A stretch of DNA of 64,000 nt, taken from Deinococcus psychrotolerans. Its GTDB lineage: Bacteria > Deinococcota > Deinococci > Deinococcales > Deinococcaceae. The notes beneath the pieces were generated by a model. That model did not search any database and was not told where the DNA came from. It saw nothing but the letters and a program-made list of their open reading frames with translations. Below, piece by piece: positions 8,928 to 17,794 of the stretch (position 1 is the first letter of the stretch; each line of letters begins with the position of its first letter). Where the stretch lies: the NCBI RefSeq assembly GCF_003860465.1, contig NZ_CP034184.1, forward strand, positions 372,001 to 436,000. The letters are read 5' to 3'. The position numbers and the translations under genes were made by a program.

Positions 8928-10409
8928 ATGAATCCACCGCCCACCTCCACACCCAAGCCCCCCAACCCCAAGGCCGCCCCACCCGCAAAACCACGCCACA
9001 AGGCCAAGCACACGCCCCAGTACGTCCTGGTCATGACCGACACCGACAACACTCTCAGCGACAAAAAAGGTCACGTTCAGACCGTCACACCCGACACCCT
9101 CGCCTCACTCAAATTGCGCGGCACCGTCCACGTCGTTGACCTCACTGGCTTGGCTGACATCACCTTCACCCCCGCGCCCGGCCTCACCCCCCAGCAGGCC
9201 AGCAGTGCCATTGCCCTCAGCCCCGAAACCTACCTCCCCGCCCACGTCGCTGAAGACGCCATCTTCGGCGTCCTCCCCACCATCGACGACCAAGGTGAAA
9301 ACGCGGCCCTCATCACTTACACCTCCAAACAGGCCATGGGCGACCTCACCCGCGCCCTCTCTGCCGCAGGACTCAGCCTCCTCAGTGTCGAAAATGCCGC
9401 CCTCACCGCCCTGCACCGCCTCCCCAAACAAGGTGGCGGGGCCATTATCACCAGTACCGAACATCAGCATGTCGCCCTGATCGCCAACGACACCCGCATC
9501 ATCGGACGCATCCGCCAGCCTGCCAGTCAGCAGATCGGCGAACGCCTCGACCAGCTCTTTGACATGCTCACCTCCATCACTAGCATCCTCCACGGTCAGA
9601 ACACCAGCCTGGATCACATCATCCTGATCGCTGATCCCGAAAGCGCCCAGCGACTCCATGACGAAACCATGCACGGCACACCCGACTTCACCCTCGACAT
9701 CCTCACCCAATCCGACCTCGCCCAACTCGGCTTCCTCGCCCCCACCCTCCCACTCAAACCCGGTAAGCAAACCAGCACCGTCCAGCGCGGCGACCTCAAA
9801 GCCTACCTCCCACTCGCCATCGGCCTCGCCGTCGCCGTCCTTCCCTTCCTCGCCCTCACCCTCCTCAATCAGGCCACCCAGCGCCAAATCAGCGGCGACC
9901 AGGTCGCCCTCACGGCCCTCTCCGCGCCCCTCAACGAGTACGCCGCCCTGAACACCAGCATCGCCCGCGGGCAAGCCGCCCAGCAGCAGGTCAACACCAT
10001 CCTCAGCAACCGCGTGAACTGGCCCCAGAAGCTCACCGCCCTCACCGACCAACTCCCCACCCAGAACGGTGCCTTCACCGTCAAACTCCAGACCTTACAG
10101 GCCACCGCCATCCAGAGCGCCCCACCACCACCGCCCACGGCCAGCGTCCCGCCCACGCCCGGCGGCACGCCCGTTCCCATCAGCGCTCCCCTCACCCTCC
10201 CCGCACCCACCATCACGTACACCCTCACCGCCCAGGCCACCAACAAAGCCGCCATCAACGACGCCATCAACACCTTAGAAAGCCGCTACGCCCTCAACCT
10301 CACCACCTTAAGAAAAACCCTCCCCACCACCGCTCAGCAAGGCGTCTGGGTCATGCAGGCCACCGCCACCGAAAAACCCACCCTCAACCCCCAAGGCGCG
10401 GCCCAATGA
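8928..10409 (+). CDS. PilM-PilN-like fusion protein (GspL-like)
   Basis: The product has 493 residues. After a basic Pro-rich start, residues ~30-275 look like a shortened actin-like domain of the PilM/GspL kind (LITYTSKQAMGDLTRALSAAG and GGGAIITSTEHQHVALI), lacking a clear nucleotide phosphate loop. One membrane helix follows at about 293-313 (YLPLAIGLAVAVLPFLALTL), then a coiled stretch and a PilN-like periplasmic region. In most type IV pilus systems PilM and PilN are separate proteins, so one chain may replace both, as in GspL. RBS GAGG lies 7 nt before ATG. It overlaps pilO by four bases and should form the inner-membrane alignment complex with it. Confidence 0.75.
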   Translation: MNPPPTSTPKPPNPKAAPPAKPRHKAKHTPQYVLVMTDTDNTLSDKKGHVQTVTPDTLASLKLRGTVHVVDLTGLADITFTPAPGLTPQQASSAIALSPETYLPAHVAEDAIFGVLPTIDDQGENAALITYTSKQAMGDLTRALSAAGLSLLSVENAALTALHRLPKQGGGAIITSTEHQHVALIANDTRIIGRIRQPASQQIGERLDQLFDMLTSITSILHGQNTSLDHIILIADPESAQRLHDETMHGTPDFTLDILTQSDLAQLGFLAPTLPLKPGKQTSTVQRGDLKAYLPLAIGLAVAVLPFLALTLLNQATQRQISGDQVALTALSAPLNEYAALNTSIARGQAAQQQVNTILSNRVNWPQKLTALTDQLPTQNGAFTVKLQTLQATAIQSAPPPPPTASVPPTPGGTPVPISAPLTLPAPTITYTLTAQATNKAAINDAINTLESRYALNLTTLRKTLPTTAQQGVWVMQATATEKPTLNPQGAAQ

Positions 10410-10942
10410 ACCGCACCCTGATGCTCGCCCTCGCCGCTGTCCTCGCCATCGCGGGCAACGCCACCCTCGCCAAAACCACCTGGCAGCAGCACGTAGGCCT
10501 CCAGACCCAAAGCCAGGACATCCGCGCTCAGCTCGACGCCGCCCAGAGCAGAATCGACGCCCTCCCCGCCCTGCGCCTGCGCGTCAAAGCCAGCCAGGCT
10601 GAACTTGACCGCATCACCGCCGCCTTCCCCGCTGAAGAAAACCTCGGCATCCTCATCGCCCGCATCGAGCAAGCCGCCCAGGAGCAGCAGCTCAACTTCA
10701 CGCAGCTCACCCGCAGCACCCAGCCCAGCCCCCTACCGGGCTTCACTGAAGTTCACCTCGCCCTCAACCTCACCGGCTCCTACCCCAACCTCTACCGCCT
10801 CCTCACCTGGACCCACGACGAAAAACGCGTCCTCAACGTCACCGACATCACCTCCACCAGCACCGATCAGGCCCTCACGCACACCCTGCAAGTCATCGGT
10901 TACACCCGCAATCCCACCACCGTCACCGGGAGGACGCCGTGA
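10406..10942 (+). CDS. pilO: Pilus alignment subcomplex protein PilO
   Basis: The product has 178 residues with one N-terminal membrane helix (LMLALAAVLAIAGNATLA), a coiled-coil segment rich in Gln, Ala and Arg, and a PilO-type ferredoxin-like domain (NLGILIARIEQAAQEQQL through YRLLTWTHDEKRVLNVTDI). It would pair with the PilN-like half of the preceding protein in the periplasm and link the motor to the secretin. The start overlaps the previous gene (ATGA) and the stop overlaps the next start (GTGA), so it lies in the middle of a tightly coupled set. Size and order are normal for the family. Confidence 0.85.
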   Translation: MNRTLMLALAAVLAIAGNATLAKTTWQQHVGLQTQSQDIRAQLDAAQSRIDALPALRLRVKASQAELDRITAAFPAEENLGILIARIEQAAQEQQLNFTQLTRSTQPSPLPGFTEVHLALNLTGSYPNLYRLLTWTHDEKRVLNVTDITSTSTDQALTHTLQVIGYTRNPTTVTGRTP

Positions 10943-12081
10943 ACCCGACCCAGCCCGACCCCCAGCCGATTCAGCCTGACCTCCTCACCCCCGCGCCGAC
11001 GCCCGCACCGTCCCGTCCGCTCAGGACCCTGACGCGCGTGCGGCCTCTCCCATTGACCTTGCTGCTCCTGGCCACCCTCGCTGCCGGAACCGCCGCGTAT
11101 CTCAAGACCCGCCCGGCGAGTACCCCTGCTCCCCTGACCACCCTCGCCCCCCTCCCGGTTTCCGTTCCGATCACCCACACCCAAACCACCATCACCACAA
11201 CGGCCAAGCCGCAACCGACACCCAAAACAACCACAACCAAACCCAAGTCGGGCGCTCCTGCCAAACTCACCGGCCCGACCAGCACCACCGCAGGCACGCT
11301 CACCCCCAAGCACCTCGCCACCGTCAATCCCTACGACGTCACCCCAGCCATCCCAGATCCGTTCGTCGCGCCCAAAGACAAAGCAACCCTGCCCTCCAGC
11401 TCGAACGCTGCCGCGCCAGGCCTCTCTGCCCTGCCCCCACTGCCCGCAACCTCCACCGCTACCGCTGCTGCTGCGACACCCGCGCTGCCCGCACCGCCAC
11501 GGCAGACCCCCCGCGCTGCTCAGCGCACCGTTCTCGCGCCACCCATCACCGCCTTAGCCCCACGCCCCATCACCCCCATTCCAACCTTTACGGCCCTGCC
11601 CTCCCTTCCACACAACACCCCCACCGCCCTTCCCGTAACGCCCATCCCCGCCCCTCAGCCTCCGCAAGCCCAGATCCGGCCCTTGCCACAGGTCAACGCA
11701 GCGGCGCAACCCGCACCCCGCCTGGTGCTCACCCCACCCAGCCCAGCAACACCAGCGCCAGCCGCACCACGCCAGCTGTCCACCCCCGCACCGCTCCAAA
11801 CCTCAACAGCCACACCACCAGCACCAGCCACCCCCGCACGCCCTGCACCGCTCAACGCCGCTCAGCAATGGGTCAGCAACAACACCGTCACTTACGCCGG
11901 ACGCGCCGATGGCCAGACCAGCATCGCCATCCTCAACACCAGCTCCGGCCCCGTCTACGCCGACCTGAACGCCACCATCCCCGGCACTGAAGTTCGCGTC
12001 ACCCACGCCACCCCCACCAGCGTCGACCTCACGCTCGACACCTCCACCACCACCCTCAACCTCAACAGCCCTCAACCCTGA
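10939..12081 (+). CDS. PilP/GspC-like pilus linker protein
   Basis: The 380-residue product starts with GTG overlapping the pilO stop. It has a cytoplasmic N-terminus, one membrane helix (PLTLLLLATLAAGTAAYL), then about 250 residues of Pro, Thr and Ala that must be an extended periplasmic linker. A small C-terminal beta domain follows (TYAGRADGQTSIAILNTSSG). Its position after PilO and before the secretin is that of PilP, which contacts the secretin, and the C-terminal domain size fits a PilP/GspC homology region. The linker is much longer than in usual PilP, and a lipobox is absent, so the anchoring resembles GspC more. Confidence 0.65.
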   Translation: MNPTQPDPQPIQPDLLTPAPTPAPSRPLRTLTRVRPLPLTLLLLATLAAGTAAYLKTRPASTPAPLTTLAPLPVSVPITHTQTTITTTAKPQPTPKTTTTKPKSGAPAKLTGPTSTTAGTLTPKHLATVNPYDVTPAIPDPFVAPKDKATLPSSSNAAAPGLSALPPLPATSTATAAAATPALPAPPRQTPRAAQRTVLAPPITALAPRPITPIPTFTALPSLPHNTPTALPVTPIPAPQPPQAQIRPLPQVNAAAQPAPRLVLTPPSPATPAPAAPRQLSTPAPLQTSTATPPAPATPARPAPLNAAQQWVSNNTVTYAGRADGQTSIAILNTSSGPVYADLNATIPGTEVRVTHATPTSVDLTLDTSTTTLNLNSPQP

Positions 12082-12158
12082 AGCTGCGCCCAGTCGCTCT
12101 CCACCGACCACCCTCGTCGTGAACGGACGCCCCTAGGGACGCCACTCCTCGCCCGCGA

Positions 12159-12192
12159 CCACCCTTGACCCCCACCACCATGAAGCTATGAA
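12159..12192 (+). promoter_or_regulatory. Promoter of secretin gene with the shared motif (copy 3)
   Basis: CCACCCTTGACCC at 12159-12171 supplies a -35 box TTGACC (12165-12170). After a 16-nt spacer TATGAA (12187-12192) fits a -10 box. The start codon at 12203 lies only 10 nt after it, with an AAAGGA Shine-Dalgarno squeezed between. Confidence 0.5.
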
Positions 12193-12202
12193 AGGAACCC
12201 CC

Positions 12203-14974
12203 ATGCGCCGTACCCCGCTCACCGCCGCCCTGATCCTCACCGTCACTCTCAGCAGCGCCGCCTTCGCACAGACCACCCTGCCCGCCCTGGCCGCGCCCGC
12301 ACCCACCACCGGCCCCGCCGCACAAAGCGTCACCCTTCCCGACACCAGAGCCCTCAGCGTCCCTGTCACGCTCACCGTCCCCTTCGGCGGCCTGCGCCTC
12401 GACGACGCTCTCACCGCCCTCACCAAAGCCAGCGGGTTTCAAGTCCTCACCCAGGGCCTCCCCGCCGTCACCCTCCGTACTGGCCTCAAAGCCATGCCCC
12501 TTCGGGACGCCCTCACCACCCTCCTCAACCTCTACGCCCCACAAAGCGCTGCCACCGTCCGGGGCAAGCTCATCATCATCGGCGACGCCACCAACATCAA
12601 CCGCGTCAACAACGCCCCCGCCCCCACCAGCGACGAACAGACCCGGGTGTTCAGCCTCCCCGGCCTCACCGCCGATCAGCTCAGTAAACTCGCCCCCATC
12701 CTCGCCGCCAAAGCCGTCCTCTTCGACACGGGCACCATCATCCTCTCCGGCACCAAAACCGAACTCAAAGCCGCCGCCGGTCTGCTTAGCCAACTCCCCA
12801 AACCTCAGAGCACGCCAACCGCGCCCGCCGCGCCGCTCCTGAACCTCACCTACGCTGTCAACGGCGACCCGGCTCAGATCACGGCGGCCCTCAAGGACAT
12901 CACGGGCGCGACCATCGCCCCCGTCGGTTCCACCCTCGTCGTCAAAGGCACCGAGCAGCAGCAAAGCACTGTCAAAGCCCTCCTCGCTGCCCTCCCCCAA
13001 CCCACTCCGGCCACTGTGCCGTCCACCCTCATCACCCGTACCTACCCCGTGCAGGGCGACACCACCCAAGTCGCTCAGGCCGTCAAAGACGCCACTGGCA
13101 CGACCCCAAGCATCGTCGGACAGACCCTCGTGGTCAACGCCACCAGCCAGCAGCAAGACCGCATCAAAACCTTCCTCGCGGCGCTCCTCCAACCCACCCC
13201 GGTCACTGTGCCCGCTCCACTCATCCAGACCTACCCCGTGCAAGGCGACGTCGCTCAGATCGCTCAAGCCATCAAAGACAGCACCGGGGCCGCCCTCACC
13301 ATCGTCGGTCAAGCGCTGGTCGTCAAAGGCACCCCGGATCAGCAGCAAGCCGCCCGCGCTCTGCTGGACGCGCTGCCCAAACCACCCCCCCCCACGCCCG
13401 CACCGGCACCCCTCGTCACCCACCGCCTGTCTTACCCCAGCACGGATCCTGACAGCGACGCCAAACTCCTGACCGCCCTCCTCGGCGATGCCAAGGTCAT
13501 GGCCTTCCCCGACCAAGCCATCATCATCGTCGACGGCATCGACGCTCAGCAGCAGCAGGCCAGCCAGATCCTCAGCGACCAGCAGAGCCGCGACCAGGGC
13601 CGCATCACCGTTTACTACCCCGTCATCGGCAAAGCCAGCGACGTCGCCGCCGCCCTCAAACGCGAATCCCCCCAGTCTCGCGTCGACACCGTCGAAGGCC
13701 GCAACCTGATCGCCGTCCGCGCCGCCCCCGAGGAGCAAGTCCGCCTCGCGGGCGTCATCCGTAACCTCCAAGCCCAGCCTGAAGCCATCCCCGATGACCA
13801 GACTTCCATCACCCGCACCGTCACGCTCAGCTACAGCGACGCCGTCAGTCTCGCCAAAGACCTCAGCACCTTCACCCCCACGCCAGCCCTTCTGCCTCTC
13901 ACCGGGATCACCCCCAGCCCCGCCACGGCAGCCACCGCCGCAAAGGTCTCGGTGCTCGCCGACGCCCGCACCAACAGCTTGCTCCTGAGCGGCCCACGCG
14001 GACTCGTCACCCCACTCCTCGCCGCCATCAGCAGCCTCGATGTTCCCGTCAAGAGCGTGCGCGTCAAACTCCGCGTCGAACAACTCCGCGACAGTGACGG
14101 CTCCGACCTCGGCATCAACTGGCAGTTGGGTTTAGGGGGCGTCACCCTCGGCCAGAAGGACGGCACCCTCAGCGTCGGCTACGCCCCCAGCGTCTCCCCC
14201 GCCAGCGTCCAGGTCGGCCTCAACGCCGCTCAGAACTCCGGCAAGGCCCGCACCATCATCAACAGCAACTTCCTCGCCCTCTCCGGCCAGCAGACCGACT
14301 TCACCAACGGCGGAGAACTCCTCTTCCCGGCCACCACCACCACCGTCAACGGGCAGAACACCACGATCCCAGGTCAGACCTACCAGTACGGGCTGAACAT
14401 CACCGTCACGCCCCGCCTCGCCGCTGACGGCACCATCGTCCTGACCCTCAACACCCAGATCGGCAACACCCCGAGTGCAGGCCCCCAGAACAGCATCCAG
14501 CAAGACAAGCAAAGCCTCAAATCTACCGTCCAGATTCGCCCTGGTGAGACCGTGGTGCTCGGCGGCGTGGTGACCGACACCGACAGCACCAGCAAATCCG
14601 GCGTGCCCGGCCTCAGCCGCATCCCCATCCTCGGTGCGCTCTTCGGCAAACAGAGCGCCAGTGTCAGCAAAAACACCCTGCTGTTCGTCATCAATGCCGA
14701 CCCCATCCCTGATCCCCGCCCCACTGGCACCCAGACTGTCACCCTCACCCCACCCACCGTCACCGTTATCCCGCCCACCGTACCCGCAGCCGCTCCCAGT
14801 CAGACCCCGCCCACGCCGCCTGTCACTCAGACCCCTAGCTCAACCCCCGCACTGCCCACACCATCGCCCACCACGACCCAACCCACTGACGCCCCCACCC
14901 AGGTCACCGCTCAACCCGCCCCCAGTGATGGAAGGCAAACGGTCGACATCCCCGCCGCAGGAGACAAGAAATGA
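12203..14974 (+). CDS. pilQ: Type IV pilus secretin
   Basis: The 923-residue outer-membrane channel lets the pilus out. ATG 12203 is preferred over 12188 because AAAGGA lies upstream and the signal peptide MRRTPLTAALILTVTLSS then begins at residue 1. An STN-like domain comes first (VPFGGLRLDDALTALTKASG), then repeated N1-type modules in which the word YPVQGD-x-x-QxAQAxKD-x-TG recurs at least twice, with a third related copy. The secretin domain carries the family hallmark VPGLSRIPILGALFG and ends in LLFVINADPI. A Pro/Thr-rich tail follows. The start of the next gene overlaps (ATGA). Secretins of Deinococcus and Thermus also carry many N-modules. Confidence 0.92.
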   Translation: MRRTPLTAALILTVTLSSAAFAQTTLPALAAPAPTTGPAAQSVTLPDTRALSVPVTLTVPFGGLRLDDALTALTKASGFQVLTQGLPAVTLRTGLKAMPLRDALTTLLNLYAPQSAATVRGKLIIIGDATNINRVNNAPAPTSDEQTRVFSLPGLTADQLSKLAPILAAKAVLFDTGTIILSGTKTELKAAAGLLSQLPKPQSTPTAPAAPLLNLTYAVNGDPAQITAALKDITGATIAPVGSTLVVKGTEQQQSTVKALLAALPQPTPATVPSTLITRTYPVQGDTTQVAQAVKDATGTTPSIVGQTLVVNATSQQQDRIKTFLAALLQPTPVTVPAPLIQTYPVQGDVAQIAQAIKDSTGAALTIVGQALVVKGTPDQQQAARALLDALPKPPPPTPAPAPLVTHRLSYPSTDPDSDAKLLTALLGDAKVMAFPDQAIIIVDGIDAQQQQASQILSDQQSRDQGRITVYYPVIGKASDVAAALKRESPQSRVDTVEGRNLIAVRAAPEEQVRLAGVIRNLQAQPEAIPDDQTSITRTVTLSYSDAVSLAKDLSTFTPTPALLPLTGITPSPATAATAAKVSVLADARTNSLLLSGPRGLVTPLLAAISSLDVPVKSVRVKLRVEQLRDSDGSDLGINWQLGLGGVTLGQKDGTLSVGYAPSVSPASVQVGLNAAQNSGKARTIINSNFLALSGQQTDFTNGGELLFPATTTTVNGQNTTIPGQTYQYGLNITVTPRLAADGTIVLTLNTQIGNTPSAGPQNSIQQDKQSLKSTVQIRPGETVVLGGVVTDTDSTSKSGVPGLSRIPILGALFGKQSASVSKNTLLFVINADPIPDPRPTGTQTVTLTPPTVTVIPPTVPAAAPSQTPPTPPVTQTPSSTPALPTPSPTTTQPTDAPTQVTAQPAPSDGRQTVDIPAAGDKK

Positions 14975-16170
14975 AAAAAACCCTGAGTGTGATGCTGCTC
15001 CTCGCCATCAGCAGTGCCGCCGCCGAACCCCTCCTCGTCTCCCTTGATCCCCTGCCTTACGGCGCAATCCAACTCGCCTACAACCAGTACCTCATTCCGA
15101 ACATCGGCGGCATGAACGTCTTGCTCTACAGCAGCGCCCCCCTGACCTTCTCGCCCCCCGGCCAGACCCTCACGCCCAAAGCCACCCTGAGTCTCAGCCC
15201 GCTGCCCTTCGGAGCCGTGCGGATGAACGACTCGCAGTACATGATTCCCGCCGTCATGCCCGGTGTAATGGCCCTCGTCGTCAGTGCCACGCCTCTGAAT
15301 TTCGCTGCCTCACTGCTCGCCATCCAGACGCCCGGCGTGAATCCCCCCACAACGGCCACGCCCACGCCAAGCCCCGCACCGGCTATCGCCGCCCTCGAAG
15401 CCAAGACCAACACAACGGCTTCTTTACCTCCACTACCCACCAAGCAGCCACCTACCGCCGCCCTCCCACAGCCAACACCAACCAAAATGGTGACCGCCGT
15501 GGCCGTTCAGGACACACCAGCACCCACCGCCACATCGCTTGCGCCGAAGGCCACGCCTGCCGCTGTCGCCACCACACCGGACGCACCGAAAGCCCTATCC
15601 GTCGCCAGTACGACGCCAGACGCACCAAAGGCCACCTTTGCCGCCAGCACGACGCCAGCAGGCCCCAAACCTGCGCCGGACGCACCCAAGGCCGCTCCTG
15701 TCGCCACCACACCGGATGCACCCAAGGCCCCGTTCATCGCCGCCCTTCCCCGTGAACGTGGCGAGGATGCCGCCCCCCTCACGACCGAAGTCAAGTCTTC
15801 CACCCGCCTGCCCCGCCTCCCCGGCCTCCCCGACGACCTCACCGGCAGCGTAACCATCACCCAGCACAGCAACAAAGTCACCTTCAGCTATACCCTCACC
15901 AGCCTTAGCACCACCACCTACACCCTTAACCCCACCGCCCTACGACTCACCCAAGACGGCCTCGGCGTCCGTGCCCGCCTGGACCGCCGCAACGGTAACC
16001 TCACCCCCGGCACCCTCGCCCCAGGTAAAGGCGAAATCGGCACCATCACCGTCAACCGCGCCACCAGCGCCGACGTCCAACTCACCTGGCTCATCACCGA
16101 CAACGCCGGACACACCTACACCCTCAAGGCCACCACCGCCCAACAATCTGACGCGTTGAGTGTCCAGTAG
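14971..16170 (+). CDS. Exported repeat protein of the pilus locus, function unknown
   Basis: The 399-residue product has a short signal peptide (MKKTLSVMLLLAISSAAA). Two related segments follow: LDPLPYGAIQ...NQYLIPNIGG and LSPLPFGAVR...SQYMIPAVMP, each closing with S-x-PLxF. Then comes a low-complexity stretch built on T-T-P-D-A-P-K repeats (about residues 175-260), and a C-terminal beta domain (LTGSVTITQHSNKVTFSYTL to the end). No known enzyme motif was seen. It is translationally coupled to the secretin before it and to pilC after it, so it is probably a secretin partner, perhaps a pilotin-like or cell-wall-spanning factor. I do not recognise the family. Confidence 0.6.
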   Translation: MKKTLSVMLLLAISSAAAEPLLVSLDPLPYGAIQLAYNQYLIPNIGGMNVLLYSSAPLTFSPPGQTLTPKATLSLSPLPFGAVRMNDSQYMIPAVMPGVMALVVSATPLNFAASLLAIQTPGVNPPTTATPTPSPAPAIAALEAKTNTTASLPPLPTKQPPTAALPQPTPTKMVTAVAVQDTPAPTATSLAPKATPAAVATTPDAPKALSVASTTPDAPKATFAASTTPAGPKPAPDAPKAAPVATTPDAPKAPFIAALPRERGEDAAPLTTEVKSSTRLPRLPGLPDDLTGSVTITQHSNKVTFSYTLTSLSTTTYTLNPTALRLTQDGLGVRARLDRRNGNLTPGTLAPGKGEIGTITVNRATSADVQLTWLITDNAGHTYTLKATTAQQSDALSVQ

Positions 16171-17384
16171 TGCCCATCTTCACTTACACCACCCAGAGTG
16201 ACGCTGGAGCCGTCACCACCGGCAAACTCAGCGCCCTCAGCCGCGCCGCCGCCCTCCAAGACCTTAAACGGCGCGGCCTGCGGATCATCGATCTCAAAAC
16301 CACCAGCCCCCTCACTGGCAACATCCAACTCAGAAACCCCAGTCCCAACGGCATGGACATGAGCCTCTTCTGCTCCCAGTTCGCCCTCATGGCCCGCGCT
16401 GGCGTCTCCCAAACTGAAACCCTCCAAGCCCTCACCCGCACCACCAGCAACCGCAAGCTCCAACTTGCCCTCGAAGACGTGCGCCAGAAAGTCGACGGCG
16501 GCATCCTCATCACCCGCGCCATGAACGAACACCCTCTCATCTTTGATCGCAGCTTCATCGCCCTGATGACGGCCGCCATCCGTACCGACACCGTCGCTGG
16601 CACTATGGATCGTCTCAGCATGATGTACGAACGCAACGTCAAAGTTCAGCAGGAAGTCAAGAGCGCCCTCGTCCAGCCTGCCATCACCATCATCTTGGCC
16701 CTCGTCGTCGTCCTCGTGCTGAGCATCCTCGTCATCCCGCAGTTCAAAAGCATGCTCGAAGGCATGAACGTCCCACTGCCGATCTATACCCAGGCGCTGA
16801 TCGCCACGTCCGAATTCATGCGGAGCTGGCTGGTCATTTTTCCCACTGCCATCATCCTGACCGGCGGGGTTCTCTTCCGGCGATTTCATCAGACCGAACA
16901 CGGCAAAGGCAAAGTCGACGAGTTCCTCCTGAAAATCCCCAAGGTCGGCAGCCTCATTCTGCTCGGCTCGCTCTCCCGCATCAACCGCACCCTCAGCACC
17001 CTGCTCAGTAACGGCATCCCCAAGAACGACAGCATCGACATCGCCGCCAAAGCCAGCGGCAACGCCGTACTGGAGCGCATCTTGCAAGAAGGCCGCGCCC
17101 ACATCGAGCAAGGCGGCCTGCTCTACCAGGTGCTGGAGCGCTACCCCAAACAGTTCCCCGCCACCATCACCGGCATGGTCAGCACCGGCGAGCAGCAAGG
17201 CGAACTCGCTCCGATGCTCGACCGCGTCGCGGATTTCTACGAACGCCAGGTCGAAAACGACGCCAAGAACCTCACCAAGACCATCGAGCCGCTAATGTAC
17301 GTCGTTATCGGCGTCATGGTCGGCGGCATCGTCTTGGCCATCATGTCTCCCTTGTCAAGCATGATCGCGGCACTCAGCAAATGA
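16170..17384 (+). CDS. pilC: Pilus inner-membrane platform protein PilC
   Basis: The 404-residue product has the GspF/PilC fold twice, each half a helical cytoplasmic bundle followed by membrane segments. The N-terminal motif FTYTTQSDAGAVTTGKL and the core FCSQFALMARAGVSQTETLQAL are typical, as is the C-terminal ETL-like half (LSTLLSNGIPKNDSIDIAA) and the final AIMSPLSSMIAAL helix. It is the platform on which the ATPases act to add or remove pilins. Its GTG start overlaps the preceding stop by one base. No anomaly was seen. Confidence 0.92.
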   Translation: MPIFTYTTQSDAGAVTTGKLSALSRAAALQDLKRRGLRIIDLKTTSPLTGNIQLRNPSPNGMDMSLFCSQFALMARAGVSQTETLQALTRTTSNRKLQLALEDVRQKVDGGILITRAMNEHPLIFDRSFIALMTAAIRTDTVAGTMDRLSMMYERNVKVQQEVKSALVQPAITIILALVVVLVLSILVIPQFKSMLEGMNVPLPIYTQALIATSEFMRSWLVIFPTAIILTGGVLFRRFHQTEHGKGKVDEFLLKIPKVGSLILLGSLSRINRTLSTLLSNGIPKNDSIDIAAKASGNAVLERILQEGRAHIEQGGLLYQVLERYPKQFPATITGMVSTGEQQGELAPMLDRVADFYERQVENDAKNLTKTIEPLMYVVIGVMVGGIVLAIMSPLSSMIAALSK

Positions 17385-17785
17385 AAACCCCCACCGCCGC
17401 CGCTGGATTTACTCTCATTGAGATCCTGGTTGTCATCGCCATCATCGGCATCCTCATCGCCGTCCTGATCGGCAATTACGGTGGTGTCCTCAAACGGGGG
17501 CAGCGGAGCGTCGCCCAGAATCACGGGCGCATCGCCAGCCTGGCCGTGACGCAGTGGCTCTCTCAGAATCCCATTCGCACCGCCGATACCCTCGATAACG
17601 CCGATTGCACTAAACCCACCTCCTTCGTCGGAGAAGGCACCGTCAGCAGCTATCACGCAGGCGATCTGGGCTGGCCCGCGCCGAGCAGTTCACAGGTCAC
17701 GTGCGTCATTCACGCGCAGGGCCGCACGGTTCAGGTTGCCACCAGCGCCGCCGACACCAGCTATATCAACGGCGAAACGCCGTAG
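17381..17785 (+). CDS. Type IV prepilin, probable main pilin of the locus
   Basis: The 134-residue product begins with a class III signal: a short leader, Gly at the cleavage point, then FTLIEILVVIAIIGILIAVL with the conserved Glu5. It carries two cysteines (in NADCTKP and QVTCVIH) that could form the C-terminal disulfide loop of pilins. The start overlaps pilC (ATGA). Small size, standard signal and position right after PilC make it the best candidate for the main pilin here, but Deinococcus genomes often hold further pilins elsewhere. No prepilin peptidase gene is in the window. Confidence 0.85.
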   Translation: MKTPTAAAGFTLIEILVVIAIIGILIAVLIGNYGGVLKRGQRSVAQNHGRIASLAVTQWLSQNPIRTADTLDNADCTKPTSFVGEGTVSSYHAGDLGWPAPSSSQVTCVIHAQGRTVQVATSAADTSYINGETP

Positions 17786-17794
17786 GAGGTCTCT

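Noticed and set aside
10101..11860. CRISPR-like or minisatellite repeats in the Pro/Thr/Ala-rich stretches
   Set aside because: Repetition is at the codon level without fixed unit or spacer length; it reflects low-complexity linkers.
12062..14083. A 673-codon open frame on the minus strand opposite the secretin
   Set aside because: It has Gly/Asp/Glu-rich low-complexity content and is a by-product of the extreme C skew of the secretin gene; no domain or RBS.
15540..15740. Tandem DNA repeat at ACGCCGGACGCACC-like words
   Set aside because: Reading frame shows T-T-P-D-A-P-K protein repeats; kept as part of the gene rather than as a separate repeat feature.
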